A stretch of DNA of 9,643 bases from an uncultured Fidelibacterota bacterium (GTDB lineage: Bacteria > Marinisomatota > Marinisomatia > Marinisomatales > UBA1611): positions 1 to 9,643 of the forward strand of contig CAJWPW010000024.1 in assembly GCA_913045415.1 (NCBI GenBank). Reading direction: 5' to 3'. How positions within the stretch are numbered: the first letter of the stretch is position 1; each line of letters starts with the position of its first letter. Positions 1-6,301 of the stretch are shown here, piece by piece. The position numbers and the translations under genes are program-made. The notes under the pieces were generated by a model that was not told the DNA's origin, did no database searches, and saw only the letters and a list, made by a program, of their open reading frames with translations.

Positions 1-157
1 GAACGAGTTCCATGGGAAATGTCGAATTCTCATAATGCTCATTGATTACAGGCATAAATTCCGTTTGTACAAAATCATACGCCGTTTGCTGGATCAAGAG
101 TTCTTCTTCCGTAAGCAGGTCAGTTATATTGTAAAAATCAGGTCCTAATTTTTTCAT
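1..157 (-). CDS. Acyl-CoA dehydrogenase, glutaryl-CoA dehydrogenase-like (N-terminal part only)
   Basis: The reverse complement from 157 is open to the window edge and gives 52 codons starting MKKLGPDFYNITDLLTEEEL, followed by a helix-rich stretch ending in TFPMELV. The pattern 'D-LLTEEE-hydrophobic-x-x-TA-x-DFV ... P-I-x-EHYE ... FP' is the first alpha-helical segment of acyl-CoA dehydrogenases, closest from memory to the glutaryl-CoA dehydrogenase branch and its bacterial relatives. These are FAD enzymes that form a 2,3-double bond in acyl-CoA; the glutaryl type also decarboxylates glutaryl-CoA to crotonyl-CoA. The ATG is preceded by GGGAA at about 4 bases, a plausible ribosome binding site. 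The gene starts 28 bp after the condensing-enzyme stop on the same strand and is probably in the same operon. The FAD and substrate-binding regions and catalytic Glu lie outside the window, so subfamily and substrate are unproven. Confidence 0.75.
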   Translation of the reverse strand, partial: MKKLGPDFYNITDLLTEEELLIQQTAYDFVQTEFMPVINEHYENSTFPMELV

Positions 158-185
158 AAAATTCCCATAAAATTTGAAATTGAAA

Positions 186-1313
186 TTACGATTTTATTCC
201 CATTGAATTAGTAAGAGAAATAAGGTCTTTATCATCCCAGTTCAATTTTTCGGGATGAGATTTTATTTCGATTAAAATTGTATCTAATTCTTTGGGTGTT
301 ACGCTTATTCCAATCTCGTTCAATCGATTATTAAGTGCAGATTTTCCCGTGTATTTATCAATCACAAAATGACGTTTTCGTTGAACCGATTCTGGCGAAA
401 TTGCTTCATACGATCTTGGTTCCTTAATGACTGCTTTAACATGAAGGCCTGCTTTATGGGTGAAAGCATTTTTACCAACAATGGGTTGGTTGGCATTTGG
501 GTCCAACTTAGAAAATGAATTAACCAACTCAGTTAATTCTGGAATCATTCCCAAATTCCAATTCCCATTTACTTTATAAATGTTGGTTAAAGCAATCACA
601 ACTTCTGCCAATGGCGGCAGCCCGCAACGCTCTCCTAATCCATTAACTGCCACATCTACACACTGTGCACCAGCTTCTAGGGCCGAAAGTGCATTGGCCG
701 TAGCCATGCCAAAATCATTATGGCAATGCACATGTATGGGAATATCCAATTCTGAAACCATTCGGCTAACCAATCCTTTCATTTTTGTTGGTGTTAAACA
801 TCCAACAGTATCAGCCAAACTGAATCTGTCTATACCTTCTTTTTGAACCAATTGTCCTACTTGAATAAGAAATTCTAAATCGGTTCGACTTGCGTCTTCA
901 GCCGTAAATCGAAGTTTGAGCCCTTTATCTTTTCCATATTTCACCGCAGTTTCAATTCGATCTAATGCTTCAGGTTTTGTTGCATTGAATTTGTGTTTCA
1001 AACTCAATGGAGATGTTCCAAAAAAGATTCCCATCCAACCAACACCAATGGCTGCAACATCATTGATATCTGATTTGGATGCTCGACCATGAGCCATTTT
1101 CTTCGCTTTCAGATCCAAATCGTTCAGGGCTTCAACCGCTTCATATACATCAGGAGATACGGCTGGATGACCTAGTTCGATGAAATCCACACCGAATGCA
1201 TCCAGGCGTTTTGCCAACGCTATTTTTTGGTCTAATGTAAACGAAACACCCGGCGTTTGTTCACCTTCTCGGAGAGTTGAGTCTAAAATTTCGGGTTTTT
1301 TACTGATTAACAT
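186..1313 (-). CDS. Homocitrate synthase / 2-isopropylmalate synthase family condensing enzyme (homocitrate-synthase-like)
   Basis: This 375-residue protein is a DRE-TIM metallolyase that condenses acetyl-CoA with a 2-oxoacid. Seen in the sequence: DSTLREGEQ at 11-19 (metal-binding Asp11, catalytic Arg15 and Glu16), HVHCHND at 194-200 (metal ligands His196 and His198), NGLGERCG at 224-231, and the linker motif THKAGLHVKA at 285-294. The barrel covers roughly residues 1-265 and a short C-terminal subdomain follows. There is no LeuA-type regulatory dimer domain, so the length fits homocitrate synthase rather than standard isopropylmalate synthase (over 500 residues). Arg135 before FTAED, and GERCGLPPL rather than GERAGN, also lean towards homocitrate synthase. 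Citramalate synthase or another 2-oxoacid elongating enzyme remains possible. The ATG overlaps the end of the acyltransferase gene by 7 bp, with GGAA upstream, implying coupled translation. No aconitase-type or isocitrate-dehydrogenase-type partner gene is in view. Confidence 0.82.
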   Translation of the reverse strand: MLISKKPEILDSTLREGEQTPGVSFTLDQKIALAKRLDAFGVDFIELGHPAVSPDVYEAVEALNDLDLKAKKMAHGRASKSDINDVAAIGVGWMGIFFGTSPLSLKHKFNATKPEALDRIETAVKYGKDKGLKLRFTAEDASRTDLEFLIQVGQLVQKEGIDRFSLADTVGCLTPTKMKGLVSRMVSELDIPIHVHCHNDFGMATANALSALEAGAQCVDVAVNGLGERCGLPPLAEVVIALTNIYKVNGNWNLGMIPELTELVNSFSKLDPNANQPIVGKNAFTHKAGLHVKAVIKEPRSYEAISPESVQRKRHFVIDKYTGKSALNNRLNEIGISVTPKELDTILIEIKSHPEKLNWDDKDLISLTNSMGIKS

Positions 1314-2320
1314 ACCAATTTCCGCTGCTCTTCCATACCCATGGAAATAAGATAGGGGTTTTCTTTTTGTAGGGACGAAAATGCTGATTTTGAATCCATA
1401 TCCAGCCAGTTGTTTTCAATCATGATTTGTCCAATAGAACCACCCAAGGTATTCCCAGGACCAAGCAAAACTAATTTATCCGGACAAAATTCCTTTATAG
1501 CGACTGTAATTGCAGTAAAGAAATCGTAAGCATTTGTCACTTGATGTCCTAATGTATAGTTGTACAAATCTACAGTCTCTGTGCTAAATGGCGACCAAAT
1601 ATGTCCTCGCCCATCCACCAGAGACACAGATGGTTTTTGAAAAATAGATTGATGTAATAATTCGCATGCTTTTTTCGAGATGGATTCCAATAAGGGTGTA
1701 TGAAAAGCAGCATGAAAAGGCAATTGAAATGGATAATTATCCTTTGCAGGTAATTTCTTTAATAAGATATCTAATGCTGATTGCTCGCCACCAATAACCA
1801 AATATCCTCCAAGATAAATGGACACATAAGCACTTACATTTTTAATCTCGGTTAATACTTCTTCTTTTTCAGACTCATCAACGTGCCAATTTTCATCCAT
1901 AACTGAATATATAATTTGTCCACCGATAGTGCCATCTTTCATCATGGATCCCATAGTACTAATTAAGGAATAGGCATTTTCATGGGTCAAAGCTCCACTT
2001 AATGCCAAGGCACTATACCATCCCATGGAATTTCCTGTGATGGCAACAATCTCATATTTTTCTTGGTCAATGGAAAGAAAGTCAGATAAACTACAAGCGT
2101 AAATAAGTGGCGACGCATGTTCCCCCGACATGTGAATTTTGGCTCTAAATGGCTTCGAATCCAATTCTGTTAACGTGGAATTTCCAACCAATTTTCGCTG
2201 ATCATCCATATAAGCAATCTGGTTTTTTGCCGATGCGCCAAAAGTGGCCAAATAACCCGATGTTTCTCGCGTATATGTCCCTCGTCCTGGACAGATTATC
2301 ACAATGCGTTCTTTAGCCAT
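1307..2320 (-). CDS. Divergent FabD-like acyltransferase (malonyltransferase fold, malonyl-Arg missing)
   Basis: The 337-residue protein has the acyltransferase fold of FabD and polyketide-synthase AT domains. Seen: a GXSXG nucleophile elbow GNSMGWYSAL (Ser98) at 96-105, the catalytic His in AFHTPLL (His207), and the C-terminal LLGPGNTLGG near 285-294. An ungapped comparison from memory with E. coli FabD (GHSLGEYSAL, Arg117 25 residues after Ser92) puts Met123 where Arg117 should be. The N-terminal GQGSQ loop reads GRGTY (12-16), replacing the oxyanion-hole Gln11 by Arg13, and GHS becomes GNS. FabD Arg117 binds the free malonyl carboxylate, so the inference is that this enzyme moves a different acyl group, perhaps from CoA or lipoyl to a carrier. 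Its start overlaps the E1 gene by 8 bp (ATGGCTAA) and its end overlaps the condensing-enzyme gene by 7 bp. The fold is secure; acyl donor and acceptor are unknown, and no acyl carrier protein gene is in view. Confidence 0.8.
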   Translation of the reverse strand: MAKERIVIICPGRGTYTRETSGYLATFGASAKNQIAYMDDQRKLVGNSTLTELDSKPFRAKIHMSGEHASPLIYACSLSDFLSIDQEKYEIVAITGNSMGWYSALALSGALTHENAYSLISTMGSMMKDGTIGGQIIYSVMDENWHVDESEKEEVLTEIKNVSAYVSIYLGGYLVIGGEQSALDILLKKLPAKDNYPFQLPFHAAFHTPLLESISKKACELLHQSIFQKPSVSLVDGRGHIWSPFSTETVDLYNYTLGHQVTNAYDFFTAITVAIKEFCPDKLVLLGPGNTLGGSIGQIMIENNWLDMDSKSAFSSLQKENPYLISMGMEEQRKLVC

Positions 2321-4526
2321 TCACTAATTCCAACCCGTGTTTAATGATGGATTTTTTACTTGGAAGTGTAGCAGTCGCAGCAATACCAATTGAAATAAAA
2401 CTGTCTTCCGCTGCATGAAGTTTAATATTCAAATGGTTATTACTTTCAGATAATAAGTTTGAAATAAGCCCTTCACCGTGACACCCCGTTCGACGACATT
2501 CATCCACAATAAGTACATTTTCACACGTACCAATGGCATTCAATAATTTTTGAATATTGATATCAGACAGCCAGCGGAGATCAATGACTTTAATTTTTTT
2601 CTTTAGTTTTTTTTCAATCTCTTTTTTAGCCTGAAGTGACAAGTACAAACCATTCCCGTATGTGATAATTGTGAGTGTCTTTCCATTCCCATATTCTGAA
2701 AATTTCCCTAATGGAATTTCTTCATCTAAATCGGGATATTGGAAAACCCATTTTCCATCTTTTGGTTCATAAAGATCCTTTGCCATATAAAGTGCAATCG
2801 GTTCTATAAAAACCACGACTCTACCATTCTCATAAGCTTCTCGAACGGCAGTTCGAAGCATTCTTGATGCATCTGCACCATTAGACGGCACTGCAAGAAT
2901 TAAACCGGGAATGTCTCTAAAAACGGTTAATGAATTATCATTATGAAAATGACCACCAAATCCTTTTTGATACGCCAAGCCCGGAACACGTAAAACCATT
3001 GGATTGGTAAATTGACCTTTAGAGAAAAAAGGTAATGTAGCCGCTTCTCCACGCAATTGATCTTCTGCATTATGAAGGTAAGCCAAAAATTGAATTTCAG
3101 GAATTGGAATGAAACCATTTTGACCAAACCCTATCCCAAATCCAATGATAGATGTTTCATCTAATGGGCTGTTAAATACACGTCGCTCACCAAATTGTTT
3201 GTAAAGATCAGCTGTCACATAGTATACGCCGCCCTTTTGTGCCACATCTTCACCAAAAATTAATGTGTTTTTGTAGCGAAGCATTAAATCTGATAAGGTG
3301 TAATTAATCAATTTTGCCATATGATGGGATTGATCCATTCGATTGAATTCTTTACCGAACAGATCCTTCCGAACTTTCGCTGAAGGCTGCTTTGGTATTT
3401 TTCTTGACGATTGATTTGCAATAATGGATTCAATTACGTCTTCAGCTGATTCAAGTTTAGGCCGAAGGGTTGTAGCATCAAAAACGTGGTTCACTTGCTG
3501 TCGAATCGATTCATATAGACGCACTATTTCTTCGGATGATAAACAATTGTTCTCAATTAAAATTCGTGATGAGTGGAGTAATGGGTCATTGAATTCTGTG
3601 GCTTCAATTTCTGCCAAGGGAAGATATCCAACCTCAACATCTGAACCGGCATGCCCCATGAGTCGCACCGTTTTCATATGAAGAAAAATGGGCGACCGAT
3701 TTATCCTGCAATCGTGCTCAACTTGTCGAGATTTAATCATAAGATCAATGAGATGAAGTCCATCTGTTTTCACATACTGCAATCCAAGGCGATTAGAAAA
3801 ATTTTGCTCAATCCAATGTTCATTTGTCGGCACAGAAATTCCGGTTCCATTATCTTCACAAATAAAAATAATGGGGACATGGCCCCCAGAATTGCTGACC
3901 CAACTAGCTGTATTAAACGCACTTAGTGCTGTTGCATGGTTCGCGCTGGCATCTCCAAAACTGCATAAGATAATGCTTTCAGTTTTCAATTTTCTTTCTG
4001 AAATGTCCAGATCTTTAGCCCGATCAATAGAAAAAGCAGTTCCCACAGCTTTAGGCAAATGACTGGCAATCGTGCTGGTTTGTGGCGGTATATTGAGCTT
4101 TTTACTCCCAATCACTTTATGCCGGCCACCGCTAATGGGGTCATCGGAAGATGCCATGAAAGAAAGGGCTATATCATAAATGGGAGTAGATTCAGGTAAT
4201 TGTTTGGATCGCTGAATAAAAAATGGGCCACTACGATAATGAAGAAAAGCCATGTCCGTGTAAGGGAAAACTTTTCCAAAAACTGCATTTCCTTCATGCC
4301 CAGAGCTCCCAATGGTATAAAAGCACTTTCCTTCATTTTTTAAAATACGCGCTTTCAGATCCATGTGTCGACTCATAATCTGGGACTCAAATAGAGAGAT
4401 CAGTTCTGAAGAACGAATATTGGTTTGAGATAAATGTATATTGGTTCGTGCTGAAGGAAAATGTCCTAATCTTACATGATCTAAAAAATTCTGATCAATT
4501 ATTTCTTCTCTGTTAAAAATACTCAT
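2313..4526 (-). CDS. 2-oxoacid dehydrogenase E1 component, fused alpha and beta subunits
   Basis: The 737-residue protein joins both halves of a branched-chain/pyruvate-type E1. It decarboxylates a 2-oxoacid on thiamine diphosphate and passes the acyl group to a lipoyl E2 (not in this window). Alpha half, about 40-370: YTIGSSGHEGNA at 70-81, HYRSGPFF at 97-104, the thiamine diphosphate motif from GD 191-192 to DN 225-226 (usually NN), and RLMGHAGSD at 288-296 with the conserved active-site-loop His. Beta half, about 400-737: FGEDVA at 424-429, PLDETSIIGFGIG at 454-466 with Glu457 in the place of the Glu that activates the cofactor, EIQF at 477-480, GHFHNDNS at 525-532, and the C-terminal transketolase-like domain from about 605. 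A polar linker (371-398) separates them. Fused E1 proteins are known in bacteria; substrate cannot be read from sequence. The ATG at 4526 has no strong Shine-Dalgarno. It leads a coupled operon with the acyltransferase. Confidence 0.9.
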   Translation of the reverse strand: MSIFNREEIIDQNFLDHVRLGHFPSARTNIHLSQTNIRSSELISLFESQIMSRHMDLKARILKNEGKCFYTIGSSGHEGNAVFGKVFPYTDMAFLHYRSGPFFIQRSKQLPESTPIYDIALSFMASSDDPISGGRHKVIGSKKLNIPPQTSTIASHLPKAVGTAFSIDRAKDLDISERKLKTESIILCSFGDASANHATALSAFNTASWVSNSGGHVPIIFICEDNGTGISVPTNEHWIEQNFSNRLGLQYVKTDGLHLIDLMIKSRQVEHDCRINRSPIFLHMKTVRLMGHAGSDVEVGYLPLAEIEATEFNDPLLHSSRILIENNCLSSEEIVRLYESIRQQVNHVFDATTLRPKLESAEDVIESIIANQSSRKIPKQPSAKVRKDLFGKEFNRMDQSHHMAKLINYTLSDLMLRYKNTLIFGEDVAQKGGVYYVTADLYKQFGERRVFNSPLDETSIIGFGIGFGQNGFIPIPEIQFLAYLHNAEDQLRGEAATLPFFSKGQFTNPMVLRVPGLAYQKGFGGHFHNDNSLTVFRDIPGLILAVPSNGADASRMLRTAVREAYENGRVVVFIEPIALYMAKDLYEPKDGKWVFQYPDLDEEIPLGKFSEYGNGKTLTIITYGNGLYLSLQAKKEIEKKLKKKIKVIDLRWLSDINIQKLLNAIGTCENVLIVDECRRTGCHGEGLISNLLSESNNHLNIKLHAAEDSFISIGIAATATLPSKKSIIKHGLELVNG

Positions 4527-4595
4527 TTATTTTGCCACTATTTCAAGGGAAGAAACCATTATTCACACCATTCGTGCTTTGGTGGTATAAATCAT
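4527..4595. other. Intergenic gap between radC and the E1 operon
   Basis: This 69-bp gap separates the radC stop from the E1 start. I see no convincing -35/-10 pair and no strong terminator. The only structure is a weak 5-bp inverted repeat (CACCA at 4566-4570, TGGTG at 4580-4584) without a T-run on the minus strand. The E1 operon may therefore be read through from the radC promoter, or have a promoter that does not follow the sigma70 consensus. Confidence 0.4.
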
Positions 4596-5279
4596 TCAAA
4601 TCAATCCATGGTCTGCAAAGGAATACACATCATTTCCAGCAATGATCAAATGATCATGAACAGACACATCAATGGCTTGAGCAGCTTTTTTCAGCTTTTT
4701 GGTGATGGTAAGATCATCCTGGCTGGGGTTAGGGTTTCCACTGGGATGGTTATGGACAAAAACCAAAGCAGCCGCATCATTCACAAGTGCTCGCTTTACG
4801 ACCTCCCGCGGATAAACTGCTGATGTGGATAAAGTGCCTTCAAACAGTTCTTCCATTTTCAGAATCTGGTTCCGTCCATTAAGGTAAATAACGAGAAAAA
4901 CTTCTCTATTTTTATCCCGGAGATTATGTTTGAGATAGTCCAATACTTCATCTGCTGATCGCACAAAATCTTTATCCAATACTCGGTCAGCTAGATACCT
5001 TCTCGATACGGCTTGGGCAATCTTTAGTCCTAATACGTTTTTATCACCGATACCCTTGATTTCTTTTAATCCAGTGGGCTCAGCTTCCAAAACCGCTTTG
5101 AGAGAACCAAATTTCTTCAGAGCCTCTTTGGCTTGTTGTTTACAATCTGTGCGGGGTGTTCCCAAGGTGAGCAGAAGTTCAATGATTTCGTAATCGTGGA
5201 AGCCCTCTAGTCCGCTTTTCAGAAATTTTTCACGGAGTCGCTGGCGGTGACCTTCGTTGGAATTAGCCACAGAGTTCAC
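4596..5279 (-). CDS. radC: RadC family JAB/MPN-domain protein
   Basis: The 227-residue protein matches the UPF0758/RadC family in length and order. An N-terminal part (HRQRLREKFLKSGLEGFHDY at 11-30) leads into a helix-hairpin-helix-like segment with KEIKGIGDK at 72-80, followed by a C-terminal JAB/MPN metalloprotease-like domain. The JAMM motif is complete: Glu126 (REVFLVIYLNGRNQIL), HNHPSGNPNPSQDD at 176-189 with His176, His178, Ser180 and Asp188/Asp189, then VHDHLIIAGNDVYSF at 207-221. RadC was historically linked to DNA repair, but E. coli work has not confirmed that role, so the true function is uncertain. The start at 5279 is GTG; no in-frame ATG lies nearby upstream, and a second GTG occurs at codon 4. 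There is no Shine-Dalgarno. A good promoter lies only about 20 bp upstream, implying a very short leader. Confidence 0.93.
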   Translation of the reverse strand: MNSVANSNEGHRQRLREKFLKSGLEGFHDYEIIELLLTLGTPRTDCKQQAKEALKKFGSLKAVLEAEPTGLKEIKGIGDKNVLGLKIAQAVSRRYLADRVLDKDFVRSADEVLDYLKHNLRDKNREVFLVIYLNGRNQILKMEELFEGTLSTSAVYPREVVKRALVNDAAALVFVHNHPSGNPNPSQDDLTITKKLKKAAQAIDVSVHDHLIIAGNDVYSFADHGLI

Positions 5280-5296
5280 TAGGTAAAATACTGGAC

Positions 5297-5325
5297 ATTA
5301 TAGCTCAGCGTGAATCGCGTCTCAG
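5297..5325 (-). promoter_or_regulatory. Candidate sigma70-like promoter for radC
   Basis: On the minus strand, CTGAGA (5325-5320, four of six matches to TTGACA) and a perfect TATAAT (5302-5297) are separated by 17 bp, the optimal spacing. The pair lies wholly in the 49-bp gap between the thyX stop and the radC start. Transcription would start around 5290, leaving a leader of only about 10 bases before the GTG at 5279, which agrees with the absence of a Shine-Dalgarno. If the host uses a Bacteroidota-type -7/-33 consensus, this match would mean less. Confidence 0.42.
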
Positions 5326-5328
5326 TTG

Positions 5329-6291
5329 TTAGTTTTTTAAACTCATGAGCTTTTCTTTGAATTCCCGGAGTTCCCGAATGTTTCCTATCTCAATCTCCCC
5401 TGAATCCCATTTTAATTTGAAATCTAATTCGGAATCTGAACCACCTTGTTTTTGGTAGAGCGAGTAGAGGTCAGCTTCTTCGCGTGGTTTGGCTGCGTGT
5501 AGGGTTGCGGTGAGTTGATAGGCGATGTCTTCTCCAATATCTTCAACCACACGATGGGGGAGATTCTTTTCCAATAAACTTTGCTCAATCCGTGAAAAAC
5601 GCAGCCCATTCACGACATAATCCTGATAGGCTTCCCAAGCAAAAGGTGCAACTGCTTTTACAGATTCTGCCATTGCATCAGAAAAAACTCGTATCTCATA
5701 TTGGGCGTGACTGTCAGATCGTAAACCAACGAAATGAAGAAGATTGTGAAGGTCATTTTTCCAATACCATTCTGTATAAAGATTCACTGGCAGTATAGAC
5801 CGTGCCAATTCACGGGCAACACCTGCTTCATTTAATTCTGAATAAATGGCAAAACTTCTTTCAGAAATTTCTTTGAATGAATCCAATACTTTTTGTTTTA
5901 ATTCTGTCGGGACTTCCCCCATCCGTCCCTGCTTATTCAAGGCACTCTGGAACTGGATATGCTCCGGATCGGGCATATAAAATTCATCCCGTGCTTCAGA
6001 ATACCGGAGTGAATATTCGTTTATATTGGCTGTACGATGACGAACCCATTGCCGAGCCACAAAGATTGGCATTTTGCAATGGAATTTGAATTCCACCATT
6101 TCAAAAGGCGTAGTATGGCGGTGACGCATTAGATAACGAATAAGCCCGCGATCTTGAGAAACTTTACTGGTTCCTTGCCCGTAACTCACACGGGCAGCCT
6201 GAACGATGGCATCATCACCACCCATGGAATCCACGAGCCGGACAAAACCTTTATCTAAACATTTAATTGCATTTTCTGGTATTTGGGTCAT
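5329..6291 (-). CDS. thyX: FAD-dependent thymidylate synthase ThyX
   Basis: This enzyme makes dTMP from dUMP using methylene-tetrahydrofolate as carbon donor and NADPH through FAD, replacing ThyA. Seen: the ThyX signature RHR-x7-S as RHRTANINEYS at 84-94 continuing LRYSE, the N-terminal FVRLVDSMGGDDAIVQAARVSYG at 16-38 (conserved start region), RHRHTTPFEMVEFKF at 56-70 (flavin and substrate region), and RELARSILPVNLYTEWYWKNDLHNLLHF at 160-187 followed by DSHAQYEIR at 193-201. At 320 residues it is longer than the compact ThyX proteins (about 220-250). The extra length is mainly an uncharacterised charged tail after about residue 265. The start lies just ahead of the conserved N-terminal region, so ATG at 6291 is well placed. 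It sits 10 bp after the methyltransferase stop, with no clear Shine-Dalgarno, and is probably co-transcribed with cysQ and the methyltransferase. Confidence 0.96.
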   Translation of the reverse strand: MTQIPENAIKCLDKGFVRLVDSMGGDDAIVQAARVSYGQGTSKVSQDRGLIRYLMRHRHTTPFEMVEFKFHCKMPIFVARQWVRHRTANINEYSLRYSEARDEFYMPDPEHIQFQSALNKQGRMGEVPTELKQKVLDSFKEISERSFAIYSELNEAGVARELARSILPVNLYTEWYWKNDLHNLLHFVGLRSDSHAQYEIRVFSDAMAESVKAVAPFAWEAYQDYVVNGLRFSRIEQSLLEKNLPHRVVEDIGEDIAYQLTATLHAAKPREEADLYSLYQKQGGSDSELDFKLKWDSGEIEIGNIRELREFKEKLMSLKN

Positions 6292-6301
6292 TATTATAGC
6301 T

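Noticed and set aside
580..846. Plus-strand open frame inside the condensing-enzyme gene
   Set aside because: It is antisense to a strongly conserved coding region and its translation shows no recognisable domain. The same holds for the plus-strand frames at 3424-3926, 8145-8575 and 8839-9151.
186..1313. Calling the condensing enzyme LeuA (2-isopropylmalate synthase)
   Set aside because: The C-terminal regulatory domain is absent, the signature near 227-235 is GERCGLPPL rather than GERAGN, and no leucine genes are adjacent.
2313..4526. The E1 fusion as an artefact of a lost stop codon or assembly error
   Set aside because: The linker is of normal length and polar, both halves are complete, and alpha-beta fused E1 proteins are known in bacteria.
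4566..4584. Inverted repeat CACCA/TGGTG between radC and the E1 gene as a terminator
   Set aside because: The stem is only 5 bp with a 9-base loop and there is no T-run after it on the minus strand.
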